This document shows, piece after piece, positions 1 to 9,903 of a stretch of DNA of 64,000 nucleotides. Source of the DNA: Sipunculus nudus (lineage: Eukaryota > Annelida > Sipuncula > Golfingiida > Sipunculidae); assembly GCA_026874595.1 (NCBI GenBank), contig CM049306.1:63742019-63806018 (forward strand), written 5' to 3'. A program made the translations under genes and the position numbers. How positions within the stretch are numbered: position 1 is the first letter of the stretch; the number at the start of each line of letters is the position of its first letter. The notes below the pieces were generated by a model. It did no database searches. It had not been told where the DNA came from and was given only the letters and a program-made list of their open reading frames with translations.

Positions 1-490
1 AGCGTAAATGTGAATGTAGGAGGCGCCACCTGTCACAAAATCAGAAAAGCTATCCAGGATGTATATGCATGCCAAATTTCAGGTGAATTAGTCAAGTCAC
101 TGCAGAGATATGAGTGATTTTAACCCAAGGCAGACGAACAGATGGACACTGTGCAAACATGGTTGCAGGTGGCGCCACCATTTTTGGTGTATGTTATAAA
201 GCTCTCCAAGGGCTACATTTGTGCAAAAAAATTTTCCTGATCCGTCAAATGGTTCCCAAGATATGTGGGTTTATTTGTGGAAACAGACGCACAAACGGAC
301 GCAGAGTGCAGAGGAAAGGTCAGAGGTCAAAACAAAATCGGGGCGCAGCAGTTCACATGTTACCCGAACATAATCCCGGGTTTCGTAAAATTCCGCCTAG
401 CGGTTACGGAGGAGTTCTCCGGAAACCTACGCCGCGGCAGCGTGCAGCTGAAAACATAGTATCCGCAAAACTCTGTTTTGGCGGATACAA
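1..490 (-). mobile_element. F3 Helitron-like element, cut by window edge
   Basis: The sequence is nearly the same as 52125-52614, the right part of the complete F3 element at 50869-52614. It ends in a hairpin with arms GTATCCGC (about 460-467) and GCGGATAC (about 480-487), followed by ACAA. Its left end lies outside the window. It carries GGTGGCGCCACC at 178-189 and no credible coding sequence. Orientation is inferred from the Helitron-type CTAG-plus-hairpin end seen in the complete copy. Confidence 0.6.
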
Positions 491-1259
491 TAATTCTAAT
501 CTGGGCATCTGCATCTAGATGATGTGTCTAGACACCTAGACATTTTGTCTAGACGTCTAGACATACTGCCTAGACACCAGACAGAGCCAGGTCAGTTGCC
601 ATGGTGATGTCTGGACCCCACCTGGTTGTACTGAGTGACCTCTTGCCTTGGCTGCTGAAACTCAGCGCTGAAACTCAGCATGTTGTCAATTCTGTTCTCA
701 CCACAGAAAGCCTTTATCAATTGGGTAGACTACTTTTTTTAAAGCAGCATTTCCCCAATCTATTCTTATAAAACTGTAAGAACCAGATGGACACTGTGCA
801 AAAATGATTGCAGGTGGCGCCACCAGATTTGCGTATGATAAAGAGCTATGTGAGATCTATTAACATGCAAAATTTTTGCCCAATAGGTCAAATGGTTCCT
901 GAGATATGAGCTTGGATATCTGGAGCGTAACTTGAAATGTAGGTGGCGCCACCTGTCATGAATCAAGAAAGCTGTCCAGGATGTATAAACCTGCAAAATT
1001 CAGGTGGATAAGTCAAACCACTGCCGAGATATGAGTGATTTTATCCCAAGGCAGATAAATAGATGGACACTGTGCAAAAATGGTTACAGTTGGCGCCACT
1101 ATTTTTAGTGTATGTTATAAAGCTATCCAAGGGCTGCATTTGTGCAAAATGTTTAGCCTTGAATGGTCATACGGTTCCCGAGATATGTGGGTTTATGTGT
1201 GGAAACAGAAGCACAAATGGACGCTGGGCAGAGAGGAAAGATCAGAGGTCAACCAAAAA
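491..1259. repeat. Mixed F2/F3-type internal repeat
   Basis: This stretch resembles 24090-24900 inside the F2 element at 23853-25530. Positions 519-580 hold a run of short TCTAGAC-containing palindromic units, also seen in reduced form near 24670-24700. Positions 780-1259 repeat the module of about 140 bp that contains GGTGGCGCCACC (813-824, 942-953). No gene is supported. Open frames here translate the same repeat module. Confidence 0.5.
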
Positions 1260-2621
1260 CTAGACATTTCTTGGCACCGCAGGTGCCAGAGTATCCCCAG
1301 ACATAGTACGCCCCCCCCCCCCCCCCCTTTACGAATAGGCCCCCATTTTCAGCAGCATATACTGACACTTGGCAAGCAATTATTGTTTCTTCCATCTATC
1401 AATCCACAATCTTTTTGAAGATGTTGGTCCTGTGACCTTGACCTTTTGGCACATCACAAGGCTATCCAAGATCTTCTGTCACCTTCATTTTGGGACCAAT
1501 CCTTCTGAACAATCTTGAGATATTTAAAAGTTTTTGTAATTTTCAGCTGAAATGGACCTATTCAAGGTCAAGGTCACTCTCTTAGCCTCCTGTGACCTTG
1601 ACCTTTGACCTCATGACCCCAAAATCAATTTGGGTCTTGCTTTTCCAATGGGACATATACAAGTCAAGTTTGAAATCCATACATCAATAAAAGCAGGAAT
1701 TATCATCCAGAAACTAATTTTTGGACAGATGGCTCCTCTGACCTTCACCTTTAACCTTGTGACCTAAAAATTGATAGGGGTCTGCCACTCTTGGTATGTG
1801 AACTATATGTGCAAAATGAAAGATCCAAAAATTGATATGGATCATCCTTTATTGGCAAGTGAGCTATATATATTCAAGATGGAAGACCTGGGAGAAAGTT
1901 TGGCTTAAAATGCATCCACAGTATCTTTTAAGATGCGAGTCCAGTGACCTTGACCTTTAACCTCATGACCCTAGAACCTATAGGGTTCTTACTTTAGTGG
2001 TGGGCCATACATAAGTCACGTTTGAAATCCATATGGCTATCAACACTGGAGATATCATAAGAGGTGTGTGATTTTCACCAAATATGGACACATTAAAGGT
2101 CAAAGCCACTTTCATGGTACAGGTCATGACCCAAATGTAAATAGACCTCATCCCATAACCCATCTCTCTACATGTGCATAATATGAAAGAAATCTGTCCA
2201 TTAGATTTTGACTTATAATGCTTACAGTATTGTCAAGTGGCAATTATTGGGGTATTAAAAGGCGTAAAAACAAGAAAAGGATAATAGGTGGCGCCACCAT
2301 TTTCTGGTATATCACAAGGCTATCCAAGATCTTTGGTCACCTTGATTTTTGGACCAGTCCATGCAAGCTTACTTGAGATATTTAAGAATATGTGTTATTT
2401 TCAGCAAAAATGGACCTATTTCAAGGTCAAGGTCACTCTCCTGGCATAGGTCATGACCCCATTTTAAATAGGCTTCGTCCCCTTACCTTTATCTATACAA
2501 ATGTAAAGTTTAAAAAAGATCAGTAAAATATTTTTTGAGTTATCCCGCTCACAAGGTTTTTCTGCGCCGGCGGCGGGTCTGTCGTGAAGCCATAGTATCC
2601 CGACTTTGTCTGGGGATATAA
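1260..2621 (-). mobile_element. F3-type Helitron-like element (F3b)
   Basis: The element starts with CTAG at 1260. Next comes a perfect 7-bp hairpin, TGGCACC (1272-1278) and GGTGCCA (1282-1288), and then TATCCCCAGACA (1292-1303). Its right end carries the exact reverse complement TGTCTGGGGATA at 2607-2618. A hairpin plus CTAG is what a Helitron 3' end looks like when read on the minus strand. The interior is rich in AGGTCA/TGACCT half-sites and has a 17-base C run at 1311-1327. There is no coding sequence. The flanks come from different repeats, so the insertion site is not proven. Confidence 0.6.
1311..1327. repeat. Poly-C run (17 bases)
   Basis: A run of 17 C residues sits just inside the left end of the F3b element. 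Its exact length is uncertain, since such runs are prone to sequencing error. Confidence 0.8.
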
Positions 2622-3659
2622 TGACTCAATTCAATCTCCATAATTCAGCCAAAAATCATTCATGTGGAACCATTAATGAGAATTATTATAAGAATTATTG
2701 TAGGGATTATTCTTATTAAATATTTAACAAAGTGGCTTCAGTGGCATCAGTCAAAAAACGTTTAGCAGGTTTATAACTCATATAGGAAGATACAGCAAAC
2801 TGGCTAAGTTAAGCATCCCATAACTCAGCCAGAAAGCACTGAACCAAAACCATTTGAACAAACATGAATTATCAACATCTGAGGATAATTAATGTGTGAG
2901 ATTTAAGAATTTGGCCCAGTGGTTTTTGAGAAGAAGATCTTTGTAGCCACTGAGCTGAAATGGGCTGTAATGGCATATGACTAATTTAAGCTTCCCATAA
3001 CTTAGCCAAAAGTCACTGAAAAGAGACAATTTGAACAAACTTCAGAAAGCACTATCCTAGGATCATTTCTGTGTGATATTAAACATTTTGGCCATATGGT
3101 TTCAGAGAAGAAGTTTTGTAGCCCTCAGTGTGATACAGGCACTGATGACCCCGTACAAAAAAGGCCGATGCAGGTGGTGCCACCAATACCTCAATTTCAG
3201 ATATGACCTATGTGACTAACATTGGCATAAAATTTGGTGATGAAAGCTCCAGCCGTCTCTGAGATTGAAATTTTAATATGCTTTTTTGGACGGATGACAA
3301 AGTTCAACCTCCTGTAACATTTCTGTGATATATTGGACAATTTGGCTGGACAGTTTCCGAGGAGAAGATCTTTAAAGCTTTTTCCCTATAAAATCTAAGA
3401 AAATGCATTCATGAATACATTTTAAAAGTATTTGCACTGGCATTCAAATACTTTCTTTTCACCTGTATTAGTATTTGTGTTCATTTTCCGTATCAAACCA
3501 TTGAATATTTGTACTCATATTCAAATACAAATATAAAGTATTCACTCAATATCTCGTATTTATTCAGTTTTAGTCAAATGAAACTGTTGAAAATCAGGGT
3601 TATACAAATTTACAAATTTAAATAATGATCTGGTTTTTTTTGCTTTACTTTATGAAAAA
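2622..3659. repeat. F2 core copy followed by F1 fragment
   Basis: Positions 2622-3400 match 6062-6930 at moderate identity, with shared phrases such as CATAATTCAGCCAAAA and GATGCAGGTGG. Positions 3400-3659 match the F1 interior near 58510-58740. No gene is visible. A variant of the GGTGGCGCCACC palindrome lies near 3172. Confidence 0.5.
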
Positions 3660-6600
3660 CAAGGCCTACAGGCCTAATGCGAACCTGTGCATTGGGAAAT
3701 ACACCAGGTATAATGCTTCAATGCTGGACCATTACTTTTCATGTATATGAACAATGCAAGTACTAAACAATTTGAATAAGACACAATTACACAAACTCTG
3801 CTGAAATTCTGGCATGGGTGCACAGAACACTAAATAAATTGTAGCTGGGAACACCAGTCTTGTATACAATGAAGCTATCAGAGATATATACATATGCCCA
3901 ATTTCAGACTGATATATCAAACCCCTCCTGAAAAAACGCTGGGACACACACTGTGCAAAAGTCATGGTAGGTGGCAACACCTGTCTTGTGAGCGAGAGAG
4001 CCATCAAAGACACATAGACAGGTCAAAATATTAGGCCAATACATCAAACTTACTTTAAGTCTGATGCATGGGGCTGACCAGGCTTAGGTGAGAAAGGCTG
4101 TTGCCCCGAGTGAACTGTGACAAATTGCTTGCTCAGGCTACTGCACTGAGTGAACTCATGACCTGCACCTGGTTAGACTGAGTGAACTTTTGACCTGTAC
4201 CTGGCTGCACTGAGTGAACTCTTGACCTGTTGCATAATCTGACACAGTTGGCAGTCTGCCAAAGCTATAAATAGAATGCAGCTCCTGCACTGAGTAAACT
4301 CCTGACCCATACCTGGCTGCACTGATTGAACTCTTGACCTGTTGCCTAACCTGATACAGTTGGCAGTCTGCCAAAGCTATAAATAGATCCAGACTAACCT
4401 CTAGCCTGTTGCCAAATCTGAAATAGTAGCCACACCATTGCATAAGCTTATGCAGTGGCCCTGCCCTGAGGGGCTTGACACCCATGAAGTGATCACATGG
4501 TGCCCATGAGGTGTTCACATGTCACCCATGAGGTGATCACATGCCATGTGCTTGGCTGCACTGATTGAACTCTTGACCTATATCTGGCTGCACTGAATGA
4601 ACTCTTGATCTGTTCCCAAATCTGAAACAGTTGGCAGTTTCTCAACCTATTTAAAGATACGGATTCAATCTTGGCTTGTTGGTATATCTGTTTACACATA
4701 CTGAAAGACTTTGGCTAAAATTTTTTTTTCAAGCCGACATATTCATAAACTTTTTATCAAAATATCTATAATAATAAAAGATGCAGAACTTTCATTGTTA
4801 AAGGTCCAATAGTTCTGCCAAAAATCATTCTAGTAAACTTGAACAAAGGCCACCTAAGAATAATTTTTGTGCAATGTTACAGAAGATATAATTGAAATAA
4901 TAATTTTGTAGAAGAACACTACTGCAGTCCTCAGTTTGAAAAAGACATAATAATGACCATAAGACCAACTTAAGCTTTTCACAACTCAACCAAAAATCAA
5001 CAAACTCAGTATATTCTGATATGATTGAAAGAACCATGTGCTAGGAAAATTCTTTTGAAACATTGAACAATTCAACTTGACAGTTTCATCATTAAGCTGA
5101 AAGAGGCTAATATTAGGAGGTTTTTTGCCCATAAAAAACAGGTCAATGTAGGTGGCACCACAAAATTTGATATGTGACAGATTATTGCATAAAATCTGGG
5201 AATGGTAGCTCCTGCTATTCCTGAGAAATTATGGATTAATGTACAGATGACCAATGACCCCTGTACAAAAAAGGTCAATGCAGGTGGCACCACCAATACC
5301 TGAATTTCATATATGACTCATGTGACCAACACTGGCATAAAATTTGGTGATGATAGCTCCGGCCGTTTCTGAGACTGTCATTTTAGTATGCTTTTTTGGA
5401 CAGATGACTAAGTTCAATTCCTGTAACTCGGCCAAAATTCACCAAACTTGAACAATTGGAACAAAATTGAGGGCCGAGATGGTATAAAAGATTATTTCTG
5501 TGAAATATTGAACAATTTGGCTTGAGTGTTTCGGAGGAGAAGATTTTTAAAGGTTTTTTAAGCTTTTTCTCTATAAAATTTAAGAAAATTTTCAGATGGC
5601 TAATTTTTTGCATAAAATTTCATGATGCTAGCTCAAATCATTTTCAAAATAGTATGGGTTAACGTACAGAAGACAAACACCGTCACACCATCGCATTAGC
5701 TCACAGGTTAACTAAAAATTAATACAGATGCATATTGAATGCAAACTTGTAATACAGATACATCTCACTGATGACAAAATCTTGAATTAATTTGACTAAG
5801 GATACCAATTATTTATAATCCATGTACAGCCATCTCTATATACCCACAGAGAGCTGTATACCTGTGATTGTAAACATTGCCTGGCATGAGGAATATCTAA
5901 AAATCATAAATCTACATTTTTTAAAAGCTTTTAAAAAACATTCTTGTCAATATTAACCATAGATAACCTGAAATCTAAATGTCTAGAGGCATGATGTAAT
6001 AGATGCTGATAAACTGGTGCCAGGCTAGATGTAACAGCATCACACAGCCTACATATATGGTAAAATGACTTAATTCAAGCTCCATAATTCAGCCAAAATT
6101 CATTCTTTGGAACCATAAAAGACAATTATTATAAGAATTATTCAGGGGATTATTCTTGTAAAATATTAAACAAATTGGCCTCAGTAGGGTCAGTGAAAAA
6201 ATTTTTTACTGGTTTATAACTCATTATGGGAAAATACAGCAAAATGGCTAAGTTAAGCTTCCCATAACTCAGCCAAAAGTCACTAAACCAAAACCATTTG
6301 AACAAACTTAAATTATGAACATCTAAGGATAATTAATGTGTGAGATTTAAGAATTTGGCCCAGTGGTTTTTGAAGAGAAGATCTTTGTAGCCACTTAGCT
6401 AAAATGGGCTGTTACAGCATATGACTAAATTCAGCTTCCCATAACTCAGCCAAAAGTCACTGAACTGAGACCATTTGAACAAAATTCAGAAAGCACTACC
6501 CTAGGATCATTTCTGTGCGATATTAAACTATTTGGCCATATGGTTTCAGAGAAGAAGTTTTTTGTAGCCGTCAGTATGATACCAGCACTGATGACCCCCG

Positions 6601-7101
6601 TACAAAAAAGGACGATGCAGGTGGCGCCACCAATACCTCAATTTCAGATATGACTTATGTGACCAACATTGGCATAAAATTTGGTGATGATAGCTCCAGC
6701 CGTTTCTGAGATTTAAATTTTAGTATGCTTTTATGGACAGATGACTAAGTTCAACTTCCTCTAACTCGGCCAAAAATCACCGAACTTAAACCATTTGAAC
6801 AAACTTGAGAAAGATTATCCCAGGAATCATTTCTGTGAAATATTGGACAATTTGGCTGAACAGTTTCGGAGAAGAAGATTTTTAAAGCTTTTTTAGCTTT
6901 TTCCCTATAAAATCTAAGAAAATGCAGTTAGCCAAAAAATAAGTGAAATCCGATATAGTTTTTTAGATGACTAATTTTTTGCATAAAATTTCGTGATGCT
7001 ACCTTTTGCTGTTTTCAAGATAGTATGGGTTAACGTACAGACATTGGACGATGGACGACGGACGACGCCACACCATCGCATAAGCTCACAGGTTCGCTAA
7101 A
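3660..7101 (-). mobile_element. F2 Helentron-like element, composite
   Basis: The left end is CAAGGCCTACAGGCC (hairpin-forming) followed by GCGAACCTGTG. The right end has the reverse complement CACAGGTTCGC and then TAAAA at about 7085-7101. A second F2-type right end at about 5690-5716 shows that two elements are joined or nested. The interior holds a tandem repeat (4100-4690) and several modules beginning GGTGGCACCACC or GGTGGCGCCACC (6620-6631). The left flank is F1-like. The right flank resembles 58950-59000, but that empty site is not exact. No coding sequence was recognised. Confidence 0.6.
4100..4690. repeat. Tandem repeat inside F2
   Basis: Diverged units contain CTGCACTGAGTGAACTCTTG, GACCTGTTGC and GTTGGCAGTCTGCC, followed by an A/T tail. 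Clear copies lie at about 4195-4270, 4312-4388 and 4550-4660. Open minus-strand frames over the block translate the repeat and are not genes. Confidence 0.6.
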
Positions 7102-7254
7102 AAAGTAATCGCAGCTATGAAACTAATATATGTGTTAAAAATAAACCCAAGAATCAAAACACCAAATATATTTTATAAGGAGCAAACTGAAATTGAGTAT
7201 GTTTAATTTTATTAACTGAAATAAAGGAATCTGAAATATAATTTTGATTATTTA

Positions 7255-7590
7255 GGCCAAAAAAAATAAAAGGTATGGTTCTCAGGCACCACCTGCACCA
7301 TTTTTAAACCCCCGCATCAAAAATTTTTATTTTGATTTTCCATAGAAACTTACCAATTTTGAGCTGCAGCCCCTCAGACATTTCTTCCAAGAAGATAAAA
7401 TCATACAGTTTCCTTTGTTATGTAGTGCTTTTACTTGTTTAGCAAAATAAATCTGTTATTATTATGCTTTTCCCTTATCATTTCATGTTTTTATCGAAAC
7501 ATACAACAAAATTAAAAATAAAAATACCGCCCGCCCGCATTCATTTATGCAAAAAGTGCCTGAGAACCATACCTTTTTTATATTTTGGCC
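7255..7590. mobile_element. PIF/Harbinger-like MITE, copy 1
   Basis: The element is 336 bp long. It starts GGCCAAAAAAAATAAAAGG and ends with its near reverse complement. The inner part of the inverted repeat, GGTATGGTTCTCAGGCAC, matches perfectly at both ends. The trinucleotide TTA flanks it at 7252-7254 and 7591-7593. Long terminal inverted repeats and a 3-bp TTA duplication are typical of PIF/Harbinger MITEs. The middle has CCGCCCGCCCGC. There is no transposase. A second copy is at 20980-21266. Confidence 0.75.
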
Positions 7591-7869
7591 TTACCCAGTA
7601 TCATGTAACAGCTGATACAGCCATGAGTCTTAATCTCATTAGTCAAACATAATGACATCTTTAATGAGCGCTTGTCCGAGCAATATTTTAAGCTAATCAT
7701 TATACTCCCTGCTCTGCTGAGGCTTGGGTTAACTAACATTCTGAAGCAACAGCAGGAAGAGGGTTCTAGAAGTAGGAGACACAGGCCAATTTAATCATTG
7801 TGAAGCCAGTAAACCATGCTGACTGAGCAGTCCAAGCTCATGAAGATGCTGATATAATTATGTACAGAC
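7591..7869. other. Intron sequence after the CRIB exon
   Basis: This is apparently single-copy sequence directly downstream (minus strand) of the exon at 7870-7981. I searched it for the next CRIB exon (HVGWDP-type coding) and found none, so that exon should lie left of the window or was missed. Confidence 0.4.
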
Positions 7870-7981
7870 CTGAAGTTTGATGGAGTGCCAATCATGTCCT
7901 TGCTGAGTTTAGATTTCTTCTTATCTTTGTTCCTCTTGCCTTTTAGTGTGCCCTTCCCTTGATCTTTGTTGACAGTGAAAT
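7870..7981 (-). CDS. WASP/N-WASP-like exon with start of CRIB motif
   Basis: The minus-strand translation is basic (GKGTLKGKRNKD, then KKKSKLSKDMIGTPSNF). It closely resembles the basic stretch and first half of the Cdc42/Rac-binding (CRIB) motif in WASP and N-WASP, which in vertebrates reads like KKK-x-L-(T/S)KADIGTPSNF. In that family, Cdc42-GTP binding at this site opens the autoinhibited protein so that it activates Arp2/3 at the membrane. The exon appears to stop inside CRIB at AACTTCAG|GTCTGT (donor GT at 7869-7868), leaving a split codon before the expected H-x-x-HVGWD part. The acceptor chosen, after a pyrimidine-rich CCACCCTTACCAG, starts the exon at 7981. An alternative AG would start it at 8011 in the same phase and add ten residues. 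The incoming phase fits the exon at 26506-26577 (G|AT gives Asp). WH1, proline-rich and VCA parts are not in the window. Other CRIB proteins are possible but fit the basic stretch less well. Confidence 0.68.
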
Positions 7982-8011
7982 CTGGTAAGGGTGGTGAGGA
8001 GTGGCTCAAGT

Positions 8012-9130
8012 CTACCAATTGGAAAGTATCACAGACGATAATGTCATCATAATAATTCAAATAATCAGGGGTACCAGCTTTCTAAATTTTAAGGGCTGAA
8101 AAAATGTCCAAAATGTACAATAATCATTTATCATATCTTGACCACTGAAAATTACAAAGCTAAACTCAAGTGAATGATTCAAGTACCACGTGAATGTTTA
8201 AAGACTGATATAACCTGACTGCAACACAAAACCGTAACACATAAAACAAAAACAAAATCTGTCTCATATGAGATTACCCAATGAATAATTATATAATCAA
8301 ACATAAACAAACAAAAATATCTCAACCAAACAATTCTTTGTTTAGACTAAACATTTTTATGTTCATAACCAAAATTTTCAATGCTTAATGCCACAGTGAA
8401 TACCAGAATATAAAGTGAAATGTATGCTCACACAAATGACTGTTATTGGAAAGTATACAAAATGAAAAACAGGAGACTTCATTTCCAGGTTGGGGGGGTG
8501 GGGTGGGGGGTTGCCAGGGAGTGACATAAGTCCCAAAACTATATATCTTTGTTTCGAATTATGCAACCCAAAAATTTTATTGAAAAATTTGCATGCCAAA
8601 ACTGGCAAGAGCAGACAACTGTCAATCAGCTGTCTACAATCTCATATTTGTGCCGTATATGATCATTCCCAAGTGTTCAACAGAAAATTTGTGCATCATT
8701 TAACATGAATGAATACATGAGATATAATTTATCAATTTTTAAATAATGAAAGCTCTTTTCCTAGCCCTTCAGTTGCCTTTTGCAGGAGTGTGAATCAAAG
8801 TCATGGTTTCCTAAGAATAGGAAATTCTCCGGGAGTTTCATTTGAACAGGCCGACCGTTAAACATAGCTTTATGTATGTTTTACCTGCAAATATGATTAG
8901 ATTGGGTAGGGATTATGAATTTTTTATGTCTTATTCGCATATAAAATCTTACCTAAAGCTTCATTTTATAGCTCCTATAAATATAATTATTGTCATTTAA
9001 TCTCTGTCCCTCCCTTAATTTTTGAAGTTTTAGAAGTTCCCTGATGTCACCATCTACCACATAACAAAACTGACAGCTTCTCTGTGACAGGCCAATATAC
9101 TTATATATATATATAGGGCGTCAAATAAAA
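8012..9130. other. Intron sequence, no gene seen
   Basis: This AT-rich stretch has no splice-bounded frame that I recognise. It holds a G-rich run at 8492-8510. The first recognisable repeat end to the right is the F1 end at 9131. Confidence 0.4.
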
Positions 9131-9203
9131 CAAGCGACCCATGGGTCACTTAGCTGAGGTGAATTTTGGAAAATTTTTGCAAATTCTAAATACACATTTC
9201 TTT

Positions 9204-9211
<8 letters not shown>

Positions 9212-9264
<53 letters not shown>
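9212..9264. repeat. (TA)n microsatellite
   Basis: About 26 TA dinucleotides follow a short GT run. Frames through it encode only Tyr-Ile repeats and are not genes. Confidence 0.95.
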
Positions 9265-9272
<8 letters not shown>

Positions 9273-9903
9273 CTGCAGGTTTTCTGTAATAAACAACTAC
9301 TAGAGTGCTCTATGGAATTTCACAAGAGCTTTATAAGTACCTGATGAGTGCAACAACATGTTGCATGAAACTACGTAGTAAAACAAATGTAAGTTAAAAC
9401 ATTAGAATTCTAAGTTGCAATCATTATATAACCAGAGTGTAGCTCATATTGGGTCATATTATGCATACACATATATTTTTATTATTTTTAAATCACAAAT
9501 GTTTAAACTGAATTAAAAGAAAATAATGCCATGATATGGCAACTACAAGATTATTCCTTGAATCACTATTATAAAGTTTTGCACATTGGAGTTTTCAGTA
9601 CATGCTTATTATTCACCAAAATAAAATAAAAGATTCAGTAAATTTGGTAAAATAAAAACATCTTTTCAAATAAAGTATACACACTGTTTGTTGAATGAGG
9701 GACAAACAATATCATTATACTAATTACAATCTAAGCTATAATTTATTACTGGAATTTATAGTCAATTTCACACCTGGTGAAGTTTTTACTCTCCTCAAGT
9801 AAGGAATTACTTATCTGATGAACATCCACACTTTCATAGCAATACACCACTTTGTGGACACAATTAAATGTGCACTTTAATCATTGTAACCCTGGTGGTA
9901 AAT

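Noticed and set aside
7791..8060. The whole 89-codon minus-strand frame as coding
   Set aside because: The CRIB-like part ends at a splice donor at 7869-7868. Residues after that point (SVHNYISIF and on) do not match the family, and the N-terminal part lies before plausible acceptors.
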